Shown piece by piece: positions 18,470-27,261 of a stretch of 64,000 nucleotides of DNA. Every line of letters begins with the position of its first letter. Position 1 is the stretch's first letter. The position numbers and the translations under genes were made by a program. Source of the DNA: Sporocytophaga myxococcoides DSM 11118 (GTDB lineage Bacteria > Bacteroidota > Bacteroidia > Cytophagales > Cytophagaceae). Below the pieces are notes generated by a model that ran no database searches, was not told where the DNA came from, and worked only from the letters and a program-made list of their open reading frames with translations. Location: contig NZ_AUFX01000003.1 of the NCBI RefSeq assembly GCF_000426725.1, positions 1 through 64,000 on the forward strand. Reading direction: 5' to 3'.

Positions 18470-19510
18470 TTATATGATTTACCCATGCCGGATATCCGAT
18501 CCTGAAAATTCTGTCCTGGAGTCCAGGTCGGGAATTTGGGAAATTGACCGTCCTCCTGAGAATCGCCTGTACGGATTTGAAAAAAATTTTTCCGGTCGTA
18601 CAGGACACCGACAATTGTCTGAACTGTGATTTTTGTGATTAAATGATTGGCTATGATCGGCCGAACGAAATTGGAAAATTTAGGCGGTCTGAGAATTGTC
18701 TGTACGGATTCAAAATGGATTTTGTGGGCGTATACGAGGACGGAAATTGTGTCTTGGAGTCCAGTCGGAAATTTGGAAAATTGGTCGGCTGGAGAATCGC
18801 CTGTACGGTTTTAAAAAGATTTTTTCCGGCTGTACGGGAGGGACACCGACATTGTCTGAACTGTGATTTTTTTGATTAAATGATTGGCTATGATAGGCCG
18901 AACGAAATTGGAAAATTGGGTCGATCTGTGAATCGTCTGTACGGATTCAAAATGGATTTTGTCGTCGTATACGAGGACGGAAATTCCGTCCTGGGAGTCC
19001 ACGGTCGGGAATTTGGAAATTTGGTCGTCTGGAGAATTGACTGTACGATTTTGAAAATGATTTTTCCGGCTGTACGAGACTCCAAATCCCGGTCGAAATT
19101 GGGAATTCTGATCGGACTGAGAATCGTCTGTACGGGTTCAGAATGGATTTTGTCTGCGTATATGAGGTAAAAACCGGTCTGCCGGAGAATCGCCTGTACG
19201 GATTCAAAATGGAATTTGTCTGCGTATATGAGGACGAAAATTCCGTCCTGGAGTCCAGGTCAGGAATTTGAGAAATAGATTGGCTGCGGAATCGCCTGTA
19301 CGGTTTTGAAATGAAATTTTCTGGCTGTAGGAGATTCCGAAATCCTGCCGGACGAAACTCAGGAAATTAGTTGGCCGGAGAATCGGCTGTGGGGAGCCTA
19401 AATGGATTTTGCCCACATATACGAGGACAGAAATTCCGTCCAGGAGTCCAGGTTGGGAATTGAAAAATTGGCCAGTCTGAGAATCGTCTGTTCGGTTTCG
19501 AAAAGAATTT
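18470..19510. repeat. Array of ten degenerate ~100-bp repeats
   Basis: A core resembling GAGAATCGYCTGTACGG recurs at 18558, 18691, 18792, 18928, 19032, 19119, 19185, 19287, 19378 and 19479. Two half-units alternate: one continues TTCAAAATGGATTTTGTC and a GTATACGAGGACGG segment with the palindrome GGACGGAAATTCCGTCC, the other continues TTTTGAAAATGA, TTTTTCCGGCTGTACG and a segment like CCGGTCGAAATTGGGAA. Together they form a dimer of about 235 bp that is best preserved in 18558-19031. The array is visibly richer in G+C than its flanks. Open frames occur in it on both strands because the dimer length is nearly a multiple of three, but none is convincing as a gene. Confidence 0.85.
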
Positions 19511-19702
19511 TATTTGTAGTAAAAATACTGATAGAATTTCCAGAAATGGGATACTAAAAATTTATTTCAGAAATAGAAAGTAAATGATAATGCCAGTTAA
19601 TAGGTAGTTCAAGTGTTAGTTTTGTATGAAATATATTTGTTTAATAGCCAAGTATTTAAGTATATTTTAGTTGTATAATTTATATTATGTTAAATTGAGT
19701 CC

Positions 19703-19724
19703 AATGTTCATAATGTTCATAATT
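19703..19724. repeat. Left-end AATGTTCAT repeats of the island
   Basis: AATGTTCAT occurs twice in perfect tandem (19703-19711, 19712-19720) followed by AATT, 130 bp before the first recombinase. The same motif occurs inverted three times at 43028-43123, beyond the last cargo gene. Such subterminal repeats would suit recombinase binding at the element's ends. Confidence 0.5.
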
Positions 19725-19851
19725 GCTAGATCCGCTCCCAATAAACCTATTCTCTTTAATTATGAGAACGTAGAAAATTTTACAAATAAGTTTAAATAAC
19801 ATATACTTGTACCCAGATCGCGACACATAATTATTTTAAAAAAGCACATGA

Positions 19852-21063
19852 ATGATTTATCAGGTGATTTATCATTCATATGAATATATAATTATTCTTA
19901 GTGTCGGTCTTATGAACATAATTTATTGTAAGTTCTCCAATGGCTTAAGATTCCCGATTCTCAAACGGGTGCCTGAAAATATCCCTTATATACTGCCATT
20001 CACTTTTTCTATCATTTGCTTAAAAGGAAAATCTAATAAAACCATAATTAATACAGTTTCAAGCATTAAGATTTTTTACCAATTCTTTGCTGAATTAAAC
20101 ATTGATATTGAAGAAGAAATTCTTAATGGTAATTTTGCACCAATTACTGAAGAAATTAAAAACTTCTGTAGTTGGGTTTATCTTGGCAAATACAAATCAA
20201 ATAAATCCAATCTTCCTATTTCCAATCAATCTAACGATTCACATCTAGCGGCAATAAAGCTATTCTTGAGATGGTGCACAATTAGATATAAATGTGATAA
20301 AGATATTAGGTTTTCAATAGATGAAAATTTGGCGATAAACTATATTCATCAGTCTCCAAAGCTAAGATCCTATAGAAGCTTAAAACCTGATGAAGTTGTA
20401 ATAATAAGAAATCACGTTCTTCCGAACTCTCCTACAAATCCATATAGAGAATCATTACAAATTCGAAATTTTTTGATCATAGAACTATTATATAAGACCG
20501 GTATGCGTCTAGGTGAATTGCTAACTTTAAAGGTAAATGATCTTAGGAAAAATGAAGACTATCACTATTTGAGAATACGTTATAAAGTTAATGACATTGA
20601 AGATAATCGGAGAATCAAGCCTTCCATTAAGAATGCATACTCAGAAAGAGAAATTGGAATTAATCAGGAGCTTTATTCTTTAATTGAACATTACATTAAA
20701 TATAATAGAAAACCCAAAAATAAGCCCTTGGCTCACGCATATTTAATAACAAGTGAACGAGGTAATGCACTTTCTCAAAATACTCTTGCAAGTTTGTTCA
20801 AAGTTCTGGAGATGTCCCTTCATACAAAGGGTATAACTTTTGATATTGCCCTCACTCCTCATGCATTTCGTCATACTTTTTGTGAGCTGTACTTAGAATA
20901 TTTAATTGAAACTTTAAATATAGATATGGAAAGAGCAAAAGATAAATTACGAGAATGTTGTGGGTGGTCACCAAATTCTGTAATGCCCAATTTCTATGCT
21001 TCTAGATATATTAATAAAATGGCTAATAAAGCGAATATAGAAAGACTCAACAATAAATATTAA
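19852..21063 (+). CDS. Tyrosine recombinase A of the trio
   Basis: A 403-residue phage-integrase-type recombinase. The N-terminal SAM-like core-binding region covers about residues 40-150. The catalytic set is visible: first Arg in KTGMRLGELL (about 219), HAFRHTF (about 338-344) and a Tyr near the end in NFYASRYINK (about 383-388). Start: ATG 19852 is the longest; ATG 19915, which starts MNIIYCKFSNGLRFP, is equally possible. A competing 11-codon frame starts at 19848. It is the first gene of a five-gene operon, 10 bp before recombinase B, and is Tn554 TnpA-like in size. It is expected to act with its partners in site-specific transposition. Confidence 0.88.
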   Translation: MIYQVIYHSYEYIIILSVGLMNIIYCKFSNGLRFPILKRVPENIPYILPFTFSIICLKGKSNKTIINTVSSIKIFYQFFAELNIDIEEEILNGNFAPITEEIKNFCSWVYLGKYKSNKSNLPISNQSNDSHLAAIKLFLRWCTIRYKCDKDIRFSIDENLAINYIHQSPKLRSYRSLKPDEVVIIRNHVLPNSPTNPYRESLQIRNFLIIELLYKTGMRLGELLTLKVNDLRKNEDYHYLRIRYKVNDIEDNRRIKPSIKNAYSEREIGINQELYSLIEHYIKYNRKPKNKPLAHAYLITSERGNALSQNTLASLFKVLEMSLHTKGITFDIALTPHAFRHTFCELYLEYLIETLNIDMERAKDKLRECCGWSPNSVMPNFYASRYINKMANKANIERLNNKY

Positions 21064-21073
21064 TTTATTATAT

Positions 21074-22546
21074 ATGGCATTCATTTTTAATAATCCAGGT
21101 AAAGTAAGAGTACGAGATCGTTTAATCGAAGATCAAATAATAGATACTAGTACAGAAGTATGGTCATGGAGAGATGGAGGAATTCAAACTAAAATCGACT
21201 GGAAAAAATATCAACTAAATAATGAACTTGAAGAAATATTAAAAGCCTATATTTTTCATAGACTTCAAACAAGGTCTCTTTATACAATCAAATCAAATGA
21301 TCTTACATTAATCAAGGCTTTTATTACTAATAGGCTAGCTATTGTATATCCTTGGTCGTTAGAACATATACAAAGGTTTATGCTTGATATTCTGAAAATA
21401 AATCCCGATGTACTAGTTCCGACTTTCAGAGCCTTTTATACCTGGTGTTTAAAAAAAAACATTCAGGGGGTTAATAAAGATGTATTAGAGTTCATCTACG
21501 AAATTAAATTCGAAAATAGAAAACCATATGCTAATGCATTTTTAAATCCAACATACTTAACAAGCGAAGATGAAGCCCTAATAATAAATTATTTAAACAA
21601 AGATGATCATAAAAATTACAATAAATTTAGAGATAAGGTACTTTTACAAATTGCTTTTGAATTAGGACCTAGGCCTATACAAATATATTCCCTTAATACC
21701 TCTGATCTAATATCCATAAGCTCCCCAAACATGGATTCTTCTTTTTATTCTTTGTCATTGCAAATGGCAAAAAAGATATCAAATACTAATATGGAAAAAA
21801 GAACAAGAAGCATATCATCTTCATTAGGAGAAAAGTTATCTAAATTAATATCATGGGGATCAAAGGAATTTTCAGAAAATGATTCATTGGCATTATTTTT
21901 AAAAAACTGTGGCAGAACAAATAAAGCAGAACGGTTAACAACTATTGACATTCGCAAAATCATTGTTCAAGAATTGGGAAAACTTGGTTTTAAAAAAGGA
22001 GACGGAGCAACATTACTTCGTCATCATCTTGCCCAGTCCTTAGCTGATCAAGGTGCTCCTGCTGAAGTAATCGCTGAAATTCTGGGCCACAACTCTACCC
22101 TGCCGGCTCGAGCATATATTGCTGCAACACCTGAGATATCAAAAATAAAGACGAAGGCATTAGGTAAAAGTAATTCTTATAAAAACATTATGGGAATGCT
22201 TTTAACTGGTGAAATTATTGATAAAGCATCTGTTCCTAAAGAAAGATGGGTTAAAGGTTTGTTAGGTTCTCAATATATAGGAGGAATTGGCTCATGCGGA
22301 TTACCTGAAAATACTGCTTGTCCCAAGAATCCAGTTTATGCCTGCTATACCTGTCATAAATACCATCCCTTCTCTGATGGTAATCATGATGCGGTAAAAC
22401 AAGGTCTGCAGAAGCAGGCTCAATTTTTTATAGATCATGCAGAAGCAGGAAATGACCTTAAAACAAACAGAGCTGTAATTCAGCTTGAAAAGACAATTGA
22501 AGCTGTTGATGCAGTGATTGAAAGGTGCAAGTCTCATAAAAAATAA
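21074..22546 (+). CDS. Tyrosine recombinase B of the trio
   Basis: A 490-residue recombinase. The first Arg is in FELGPRPIQIYSL (about 199); box II is unusual, reading TLLRHHLAQSLADQGA (about 314-329) in place of HxLRHxxA; the distal motif LGHNSTLPARAYIAATPE carries the likely nucleophile Tyr. After the catalytic domain it has an extra C-terminal module with CGLPENTACPKNP and CYTCHKY, a possible zinc-binding cluster, then a helical tail. The stop overlaps the start of recombinase C by 1 bp. The loss of the usual first His of box II could mean lowered or dependent activity, and is worth testing. Confidence 0.87.
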   Translation: MAFIFNNPGKVRVRDRLIEDQIIDTSTEVWSWRDGGIQTKIDWKKYQLNNELEEILKAYIFHRLQTRSLYTIKSNDLTLIKAFITNRLAIVYPWSLEHIQRFMLDILKINPDVLVPTFRAFYTWCLKKNIQGVNKDVLEFIYEIKFENRKPYANAFLNPTYLTSEDEALIINYLNKDDHKNYNKFRDKVLLQIAFELGPRPIQIYSLNTSDLISISSPNMDSSFYSLSLQMAKKISNTNMEKRTRSISSSLGEKLSKLISWGSKEFSENDSLALFLKNCGRTNKAERLTTIDIRKIIVQELGKLGFKKGDGATLLRHHLAQSLADQGAPAEVIAEILGHNSTLPARAYIAATPEISKIKTKALGKSNSYKNIMGMLLTGEIIDKASVPKERWVKGLLGSQYIGGIGSCGLPENTACPKNPVYACYTCHKYHPFSDGNHDAVKQGLQKQAQFFIDHAEAGNDLKTNRAVIQLEKTIEAVDAVIERCKSHKK

Positions 22547-24672
22547 TGCTCATGCAATTCCAAGATAGATTAACCGATTTCATTAAAAATGAAAGAGAAA
22601 TATTCCAATCATACAACACCGGAATAAATTGGGATGAAGATGTTTGGTACGTTAAAAATTGGCTTTTTCATAGAGGCGGTGAAAATTCAATATCATTTAA
22701 GACCCAATCTAAAATACTTAAAACATTCCCTGATGGTTTTGAAATTCCTCCGTCACAAGCCCTCCCCTGTCCTTATATTGATTTTACTAAAGCTGTGATT
22801 GTCTATTTGCAGAGAACTAAAAATATAAATTACATGGCAGTACGAACTTATGCAATTGAATGTAGAAGGCTACATTTAATAATGCATCAAAGAGGTGAAA
22901 CAAGCCCATACAATTTAACCAGATGGCACTTTGAAGAAACAATAAATATTCTAAAAGCAGTTGGTTACAAAAATATTTTCGATGCAGCTGCAAATTTGCA
23001 AGTAATAGCTGAATTGATTGATAAGAAAGAGTTAACTGAGTATCCACTTAATTTCAAACATGGACTAAAGGCTGGTCACAAATATTTTGAATATAAGACT
23101 CTAAAGGAAATAGATATTGAAGACAAAAGAAAAGATGAAGAAAAGCTTCCTTCATTAGAAGCAATGAAAGCCTATGCATTATGCACTAATAATCCAATAA
23201 ATGAAAGCGAAGAAATTCTACTTCGAACTATAGATCTTTTGATTGCAATGGGACAAAGAGCAAACGAAGTAGCTTTGCTTCCATATGATTGTTGGGTTGA
23301 AAAAGCTGTTATTGGAAAGGACGGACAAGTAGTAAAAGATGCTTATGGCGGAATTATATTGGACGTAGGGATAAAATATTTCGCTGAAAAACAATTTCAA
23401 TCAAGAGTACATTGGTTGGCTGAACAAGATGTTCCATTTGCACGAAGGGCTGTTGAAAGACTAAAAGCTTTAACTGAAGAACCTAGGAAAATAGCTAATT
23501 GGCAAGAACATAACCCGGGGAAATTGTGGAAACTAAATCCCGAAGATAAAATTACTGATGATGATTTGATGCAATTCATTCAATATAAACATGTATTTAA
23601 TTTACAAAACTTTTTAAAAGTAAATAAAGTAACGCCTGTATTGATTGATAAAAATCCTGATAGAGGTGTCCGGTTTGTTCAAGGTGGATACCAGAAACGA
23701 TATTTAACCCGATTTCATTTTCGGATTGCTGATGTAGAAAGTGTATTACTACAAAAGCTTCCCGATCATGATGCTCTTAAAGAAAAAGTAAACGGTCGTT
23801 GGAAGACGGTCCTTAAAACAAGTGAATTGTTATGCATCTCTTTTGATGGTGCATTTAATTTTAAAGAAAGAGCTACTGTATTTAGAGTATATCCCAGAAG
23901 GGTGACAGTAAAAGACATTAATGCAGCATTGGGTTCTGTTAATAGCTTAGAATCCATTTTCCAAAGACGAGGCTTAACAGAAGCTGATGGAAGTAAAATT
24001 GTAATGACGAGTCATCAGCCAAGGCATTGGAGGAATACATTGTATGAGTTGGCTGGGATGAGCAATGTTCAGCAAGCATTAGCCATGGGGAGACAAAGAT
24101 TGGATCAAAATCCTACATATCAACATACCACTTTGAAAGAAAGAACACAATCCCAGGTTGACTTTTTAACTTTTAATAGTGTTGCAGACAAAGTTAACTT
24201 TTTGCATAATGGAATTAGAAATAATAAAATTATGGGAAGCATTACGGATACGTATAATTTCCTGAAAAAAGAGAAAGGTATTGAGACTGCTGAATCCTTT
24301 CTTAAAACTCATGCCCTTGCATTACATATTACTCCATTTGGTGGATGTACTCATGACTTTAGTCAAGAACCTTGTCAAAAACATTTACAATGTTGGAATG
24401 GATGTTCACACCTTCATAGAACCAATGAGCCTGGAGAACTAGAACGGATAAAGGAACAATTAGAGTTGAACGAAAAGGTATTGAAGGAGATGAGGTATAA
24501 CTCTGAAGAATATGGATCGGACGTATGGATAAAAGATTTAGAAAAGAAGATTGAAAACTTGAAAAAAGGATTAAAATTAAAGCCGTCCTCCTCTCCCATT
24601 CAAGTCTTTCCGGATGGTATTCAGATGACTATACCACTTGATCACAAAAGAAGTAGTTCAGTAAGCGAATAA
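22546..24672 (+). CDS. Tyrosine recombinase C of the trio (TnpB-like)
   Basis: A 708-residue protein, the size of Tn554 TnpB (about 630). The catalytic residues appear as LLIAMGQRANEVALLP (Arg about 241), SHQPRHWRNTLYE (about 489-500) and the Tyr of NPTYQHTTLKER (about 525). A C-terminal cysteine/histidine cluster, FGGCTHDFSQEPC and CWNGCSHLH, followed by a charged coiled coil, probably binds zinc and contacts DNA or partners. Start ATG 22546 overlaps the previous stop; a second ATG two codons later is possible. The three recombinases are too diverged in length and detail to be recent duplicates. Confidence 0.87.
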   Translation: MLMQFQDRLTDFIKNEREIFQSYNTGINWDEDVWYVKNWLFHRGGENSISFKTQSKILKTFPDGFEIPPSQALPCPYIDFTKAVIVYLQRTKNINYMAVRTYAIECRRLHLIMHQRGETSPYNLTRWHFEETINILKAVGYKNIFDAAANLQVIAELIDKKELTEYPLNFKHGLKAGHKYFEYKTLKEIDIEDKRKDEEKLPSLEAMKAYALCTNNPINESEEILLRTIDLLIAMGQRANEVALLPYDCWVEKAVIGKDGQVVKDAYGGIILDVGIKYFAEKQFQSRVHWLAEQDVPFARRAVERLKALTEEPRKIANWQEHNPGKLWKLNPEDKITDDDLMQFIQYKHVFNLQNFLKVNKVTPVLIDKNPDRGVRFVQGGYQKRYLTRFHFRIADVESVLLQKLPDHDALKEKVNGRWKTVLKTSELLCISFDGAFNFKERATVFRVYPRRVTVKDINAALGSVNSLESIFQRRGLTEADGSKIVMTSHQPRHWRNTLYELAGMSNVQQALAMGRQRLDQNPTYQHTTLKERTQSQVDFLTFNSVADKVNFLHNGIRNNKIMGSITDTYNFLKKEKGIETAESFLKTHALALHITPFGGCTHDFSQEPCQKHLQCWNGCSHLHRTNEPGELERIKEQLELNEKVLKEMRYNSEEYGSDVWIKDLEKKIENLKKGLKLKPSSSPIQVFPDGIQMTIPLDHKRSSSVSE

Positions 24673-24675
24673 ATT

Positions 24676-25092
24676 ATGTCAAAGAAAAAACCAAGAGGCA
24701 GAAGTCTTGATGAAAGGCTTAAATTGGAGCTTGAAGAAATGATTCAACTTGGCGTTGAGCTAGCTCCTATTTCCAGATCTGCATTACAGAAAAGATTAGG
24801 ATTAACCAGCAGGGGAACATTAGCAGTAAAGAGCAGAGCTGCATTGATAGAAAAGGCCCGAGAAATGCAGTTTAAAGCTGCAGGTTTAAATGAATCAGGA
24901 ACCAAAAGAAGGAATACTGTTCTTGAACAAAATCAAAACCTAAAAGGTAAAATCAAATCATTGGAGAGTGAAAGGGATACACTATTAGAAAAGCTCGCAA
25001 TGATTATAAATGGTATACAGGCCAGAGGTTTAAATCTTGAAGAAATAATGATACCTTTAAGACCTAATTTTAATAAACATGGAAAGCAATAG
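24676..25092 (+). CDS. TnpC-like DNA-binding coiled-coil protein
   Basis: A 138-residue basic protein, close in length to Tn554 TnpC (about 125). Residues 10-70 contain a helical region (ISRSALQKRLGLTSRGTLAV) that could bind DNA; residues about 80-120 form a coiled coil (LEQNQNLKGKIKSLESERDT). It lies 3 bp after recombinase C, as TnpC lies after TnpB, where it sets orientation and efficiency of transposition. The assignment rests on place, size and coiled coil, not on clear sequence identity. Confidence 0.65.
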   Translation: MSKKKPRGRSLDERLKLELEEMIQLGVELAPISRSALQKRLGLTSRGTLAVKSRAALIEKAREMQFKAAGLNESGTKRRNTVLEQNQNLKGKIKSLESERDTLLEKLAMIINGIQARGLNLEEIMIPLRPNFNKHGKQ

Positions 25093-25459
25093 TAGCTTCT
25101 CTATCAATGAGTTTTTAAGTAATAAGGATCATATTCGGTTAAAGAACCACCAATATGCTTTACTTAAGTATGTCGATACAGAAAACATAATTTCAATTAT
25201 GTGGAAACATGAAAAACCTCAACTTTCCATTTCATATCCTAATGATTTAGTAGAGCCGGAAGTTAAAGTAATTGATTTGAGCGATGATTTTTATGTTCTC
25301 GTTAATAGCGAAGAGACAAACTATGAGGCTCTTTTTCTAATAAAAAAGATTCAATCTCATTTTAAAGTTAGTTTAATAAGAAAGCCTAATTTAATGGTGG
25401 AACAGATTGATGTGATTGTTAATGGGGAAAAGGTTGATTTAGAAATTGATACAGTTTAG
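25079..25459 (+). CDS. Hypothetical protein, last gene of recombinase operon
   Basis: A 126-residue protein, acidic, without signal peptide or membrane segment. Its ATG overlaps the end of the TnpC-like gene by 14 bp, so it is translated with the transposition genes rather than with the cargo. Alternating strand-like segments (IISIMWKHEK, KVIDLSDDFYVLV, IDVIVNGEKVDLEI) suggest a small beta-rich fold. No family is recognised. Confidence 0.7.
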   Translation: MESNSSFSINEFLSNKDHIRLKNHQYALLKYVDTENIISIMWKHEKPQLSISYPNDLVEPEVKVIDLSDDFYVLVNSEETNYEALFLIKKIQSHFKVSLIRKPNLMVEQIDVIVNGEKVDLEIDTV

Positions 25460-25485
25460 GTCTGACAGAAAATTATTAAAAATTG

Positions 25486-25749
25486 TTAATAACCTCTTTC
25501 CTGTATTCTTTTTATTTTATCCTGACTAATTGCTTTTTTGTACTTTTCCATCCATTCTATCAATATATTACTTACCAAGGCTCCCATCTCAATATCATAA
25601 AAAGTAGCTGTTTCTTTATAAAATCGGTGTGTAAATTCATAAATATTTATGGGTTTAGTACCCTGATTTTCATTGTTCTTTTCAAAATAACTACGGAAGT
25701 CATTGTTATTCATATATTTTAAATCTGATTTGGGAAATTTTTTTTTCAA
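25486..25749 (-). CDS. Hypothetical small protein divergent from XRE gene
   Basis: An 87-residue, charged, helix-rich protein on the minus strand (contains ETATFYDIEMGALVSNILIE). It is divergent from the XRE regulator, and the 90 bp between their starts hold a palindromic operator, so it may be controlled by that regulator. Met13 is an alternative start. The plus-strand frame opposite is low-complexity and judged spurious. Family unknown. Confidence 0.55.
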   Translation of the reverse strand: MKKKFPKSDLKYMNNNDFRSYFEKNNENQGTKPINIYEFTHRFYKETATFYDIEMGALVSNILIEWMEKYKKAISQDKIKRIQERGY

Positions 25750-25775
25750 TTATAAATCTACAAAAAATCCTCTTG

Positions 25776-25789
25776 CTGTCTATAGACAG
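25776..25789. promoter_or_regulatory. Palindromic operator between divergent genes
   Basis: CTGTCTATAGACAG is a perfect 14-bp palindrome in the intergenic region between the 87-residue gene and the XRE gene. About 24 bp downstream, TACTTTAC (25813-25820) approximates a -7 element for the XRE gene, which places the palindrome over its -33 region. This is the position expected for an XRE autorepressor or activator site. Confidence 0.6.
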
Positions 25790-25839
25790 TGGATAGAAAA
25801 TTCGACTAATCATACTTTACGCATTCTTAAAATTAAAGA

Positions 25840-26064
25840 ATGCTGCAGCAAATTTTTGGTAAGGTTGTAAGAGAATTAAGGATCGAAAAAGGTATTACTC
25901 AAGAAAAGCTTGCAGAACTTGCTGATCTAGACAGGGCTTTTATATATCATTTGGAAGCTGGAAATAAAGAACCTTCGCTTACTACAATTTTTAAAATTTC
26001 AGATGGTCTGAAGGTCTCCCCTTCTGTGATTATTGGAAAAATCGATGAAATTAGAAGAGGTTAA
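25840..26064 (+). CDS. XRE-family helix-turn-helix regulator
   Basis: A 74-residue Cro/C1-type DNA-binding protein made of a single HTH_3 domain: ITQEKLAELADLDRAFIYHLE followed by GNKEPSLTTIFKISDGLKV. Its size and start match the controller (C) proteins of restriction-modification loci, and it precedes an Mrr-like nuclease by 142 bp. No methyltransferase gene is present, so an ordinary R-M system is not supported. It probably binds the 14-bp palindrome upstream and regulates itself, the divergent small gene or the nuclease operon. Confidence 0.88.
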   Translation: MLQQIFGKVVRELRIEKGITQEKLAELADLDRAFIYHLEAGNKEPSLTTIFKISDGLKVSPSVIIGKIDEIRRG

Positions 26065-26121
26065 CACTATATAATACTTTTCCATTTAATTGTTATCCCC
26101 CTATTTCTGTAATAAATTTTG

Positions 26122-26153
26122 TTTGTACTAATTGTTAATATTATTTAACTTTA
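26122..26153 (+). promoter_or_regulatory. Promoter of the nuclease/TIR-like operon
   Basis: TTTG (26122-26125), a 20-bp spacer and TAACTTTA (26146-26153, seven of the eight consensus-constrained positions allowing for one change at the last base) fit the Bacteroidota promoter. It lies 54 bp upstream of the nuclease start codon, so this operon need not be read through from the XRE gene. Confidence 0.5.
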
Positions 26154-26206
26154 GATATCAAACCCTAATATCCTTTTTATCGGCTTATTAAAATTTTTAT
26201 TTATTA

Positions 26207-26734
26207 ATGCAATTAGATTTTTCCGAATTAGAAACTAAAAAAAATCCGAAAGAAGCAGGAAAGAGATTTGAGGAACTTGTTGCGGCATATTTTAGAAAGT
26301 TAAAAGAAGATCCTATTAATAGAATAATGGATGTTAAAGTGGAACCTTCTGGAGAAGGTGGAGATGGAGGACGAGATATTTTAGTTACATTTAACATAAA
26401 TGATTCAGTAGTTACTTTTTCTCGTAAATGGGTAATTCAATGTAAATTTCATAATAGTTCGATTTCAACTTCTCATTTGAATAAGGTTAATATACCTTCT
26501 TTGATTCATCAATATTCTGCCGATGGTTATCTTTTAATTTGTAAGGATGTTCCTGCAATTTCAACAACAAATATGTTTGAAAGCTTAAGAAAGAATTGCA
26601 GGTTTTGTTATAACTATGAAATATGGTCTGGTTCAAGATTTAAGGATTTGCTGTATACTCAAACTGACATACATAAATCATTCTTTCCCAAATATTATCA
26701 AGAAACGTTACAATTTATCAGGAATAACAAATGA
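26207..26734 (+). CDS. Mrr-like restriction endonuclease-fold protein
   Basis: A 175-residue PD-(D/E)xK nuclease. The helix AGKRFEELVAAYFRK (17-31) supplies the first acidic residue (E22/E23), GEGGDGGRDILV gives D57, and WVIQCKF gives Q78-x-K80, the QxK variant typical of Mrr_cat. DNA is the likely substrate. There is no separate DNA-recognition domain, so targeting may come from the overlapping partner gene. Its stop overlaps the TIR-like start by 4 bp (ATGA). Probably part of an anti-phage module; no methylase is near. Confidence 0.82.
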   Translation: MQLDFSELETKKNPKEAGKRFEELVAAYFRKLKEDPINRIMDVKVEPSGEGGDGGRDILVTFNINDSVVTFSRKWVIQCKFHNSSISTSHLNKVNIPSLIHQYSADGYLLICKDVPAISTTNMFESLRKNCRFCYNYEIWSGSRFKDLLYTQTDIHKSFFPKYYQETLQFIRNNK

Positions 26735-27261
26735 AGGCCTTTATATCTTGTTCAATAAATGAAACCGAAAAATATATAATTTCAATTCTAGCAATAGAAC
26801 TTGGTCAAAAAGGCTTTGTATTAAAATCATCATTTAATACGGATCATGGTTCTGAGGTAATGGCAGATATTTCAACAAATGAAATTATTAATTCAAGACT
26901 TTTTATTGGAATCCTTTCATCAAAAGGAAATAATAAAACAAAAGTGCTTCAGGATTATAAATATGCTAGATTTATGCGAATTCCGAGCCTACTATTAGTT
27001 GAAAATAATGTCAAATTTAGACAAGATATAGATAAGTTACCTAATGTAATTAGATTTGATAGAGATAATCCAGAGTTATCTATTCAAAAAGTTAAAAAAA
27101 TTATTTCTCCTGATAAAAAGCGCCAATTAAAGCCCATTGCGAAAAAAAATAGCATAACTAAAAAGGAAGAATTTTTTGATAATAACGATGGTTTAGCCTT
27201 GGTTCTTGGAGGTGCTGCTTTAATAGCTTTAATAGCGTTACTTTCATCTAATGATAAATGA
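26731..27261 (+). CDS. TIR-like protein with C-terminal membrane anchor
   Basis: A 176-residue protein. Residues 2-110 follow the TIR/flavodoxin-like order: MKAFISCSINETEKYI (first strand and helix), ISTNEIINSRLFIGILSS (third strand), VLQDYKYARFMRIPSLLLVE (helix and strand). The position where NADase TIR domains carry Glu reads LQDYKYA, so the catalytic Glu may be replaced by Asp or absent. Residues 113-152 form a lysine-rich linker, and 154-172 (LALVLGGAALIALIALL) form one transmembrane helix. Co-translated with the Mrr-like nuclease. Signalling, NAD-cleaving or scaffold function are all possible. Confidence 0.6.
   Translation: MKAFISCSINETEKYIISILAIELGQKGFVLKSSFNTDHGSEVMADISTNEIINSRLFIGILSSKGNNKTKVLQDYKYARFMRIPSLLLVENNVKFRQDIDKLPNVIRFDRDNPELSIQKVKKIISPDKKRQLKPIAKKNSITKKEEFFDNNDGLALVLGGAALIALIALLSSNDK

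Noticed and set aside
18643-19170. Two similar open frames back to back inside the repeat array (both start MIGYDRPNEIGK)
   Set aside because: They arise because the repeat dimer is 237 bp, a multiple of three. Open frames occur on both strands and later copies break the frame, so coding is not supported.
18470-19510. CRISPR array
   Set aside because: Repeats vary in spacing (66-136 bp), are degenerate, spacers are themselves repeated, and no cas gene is in the window.
26207-27261. Restriction-modification system
   Set aside because: An Mrr-like nuclease and a controller-like XRE gene are present, but no methyltransferase or specificity subunit is found nearby.
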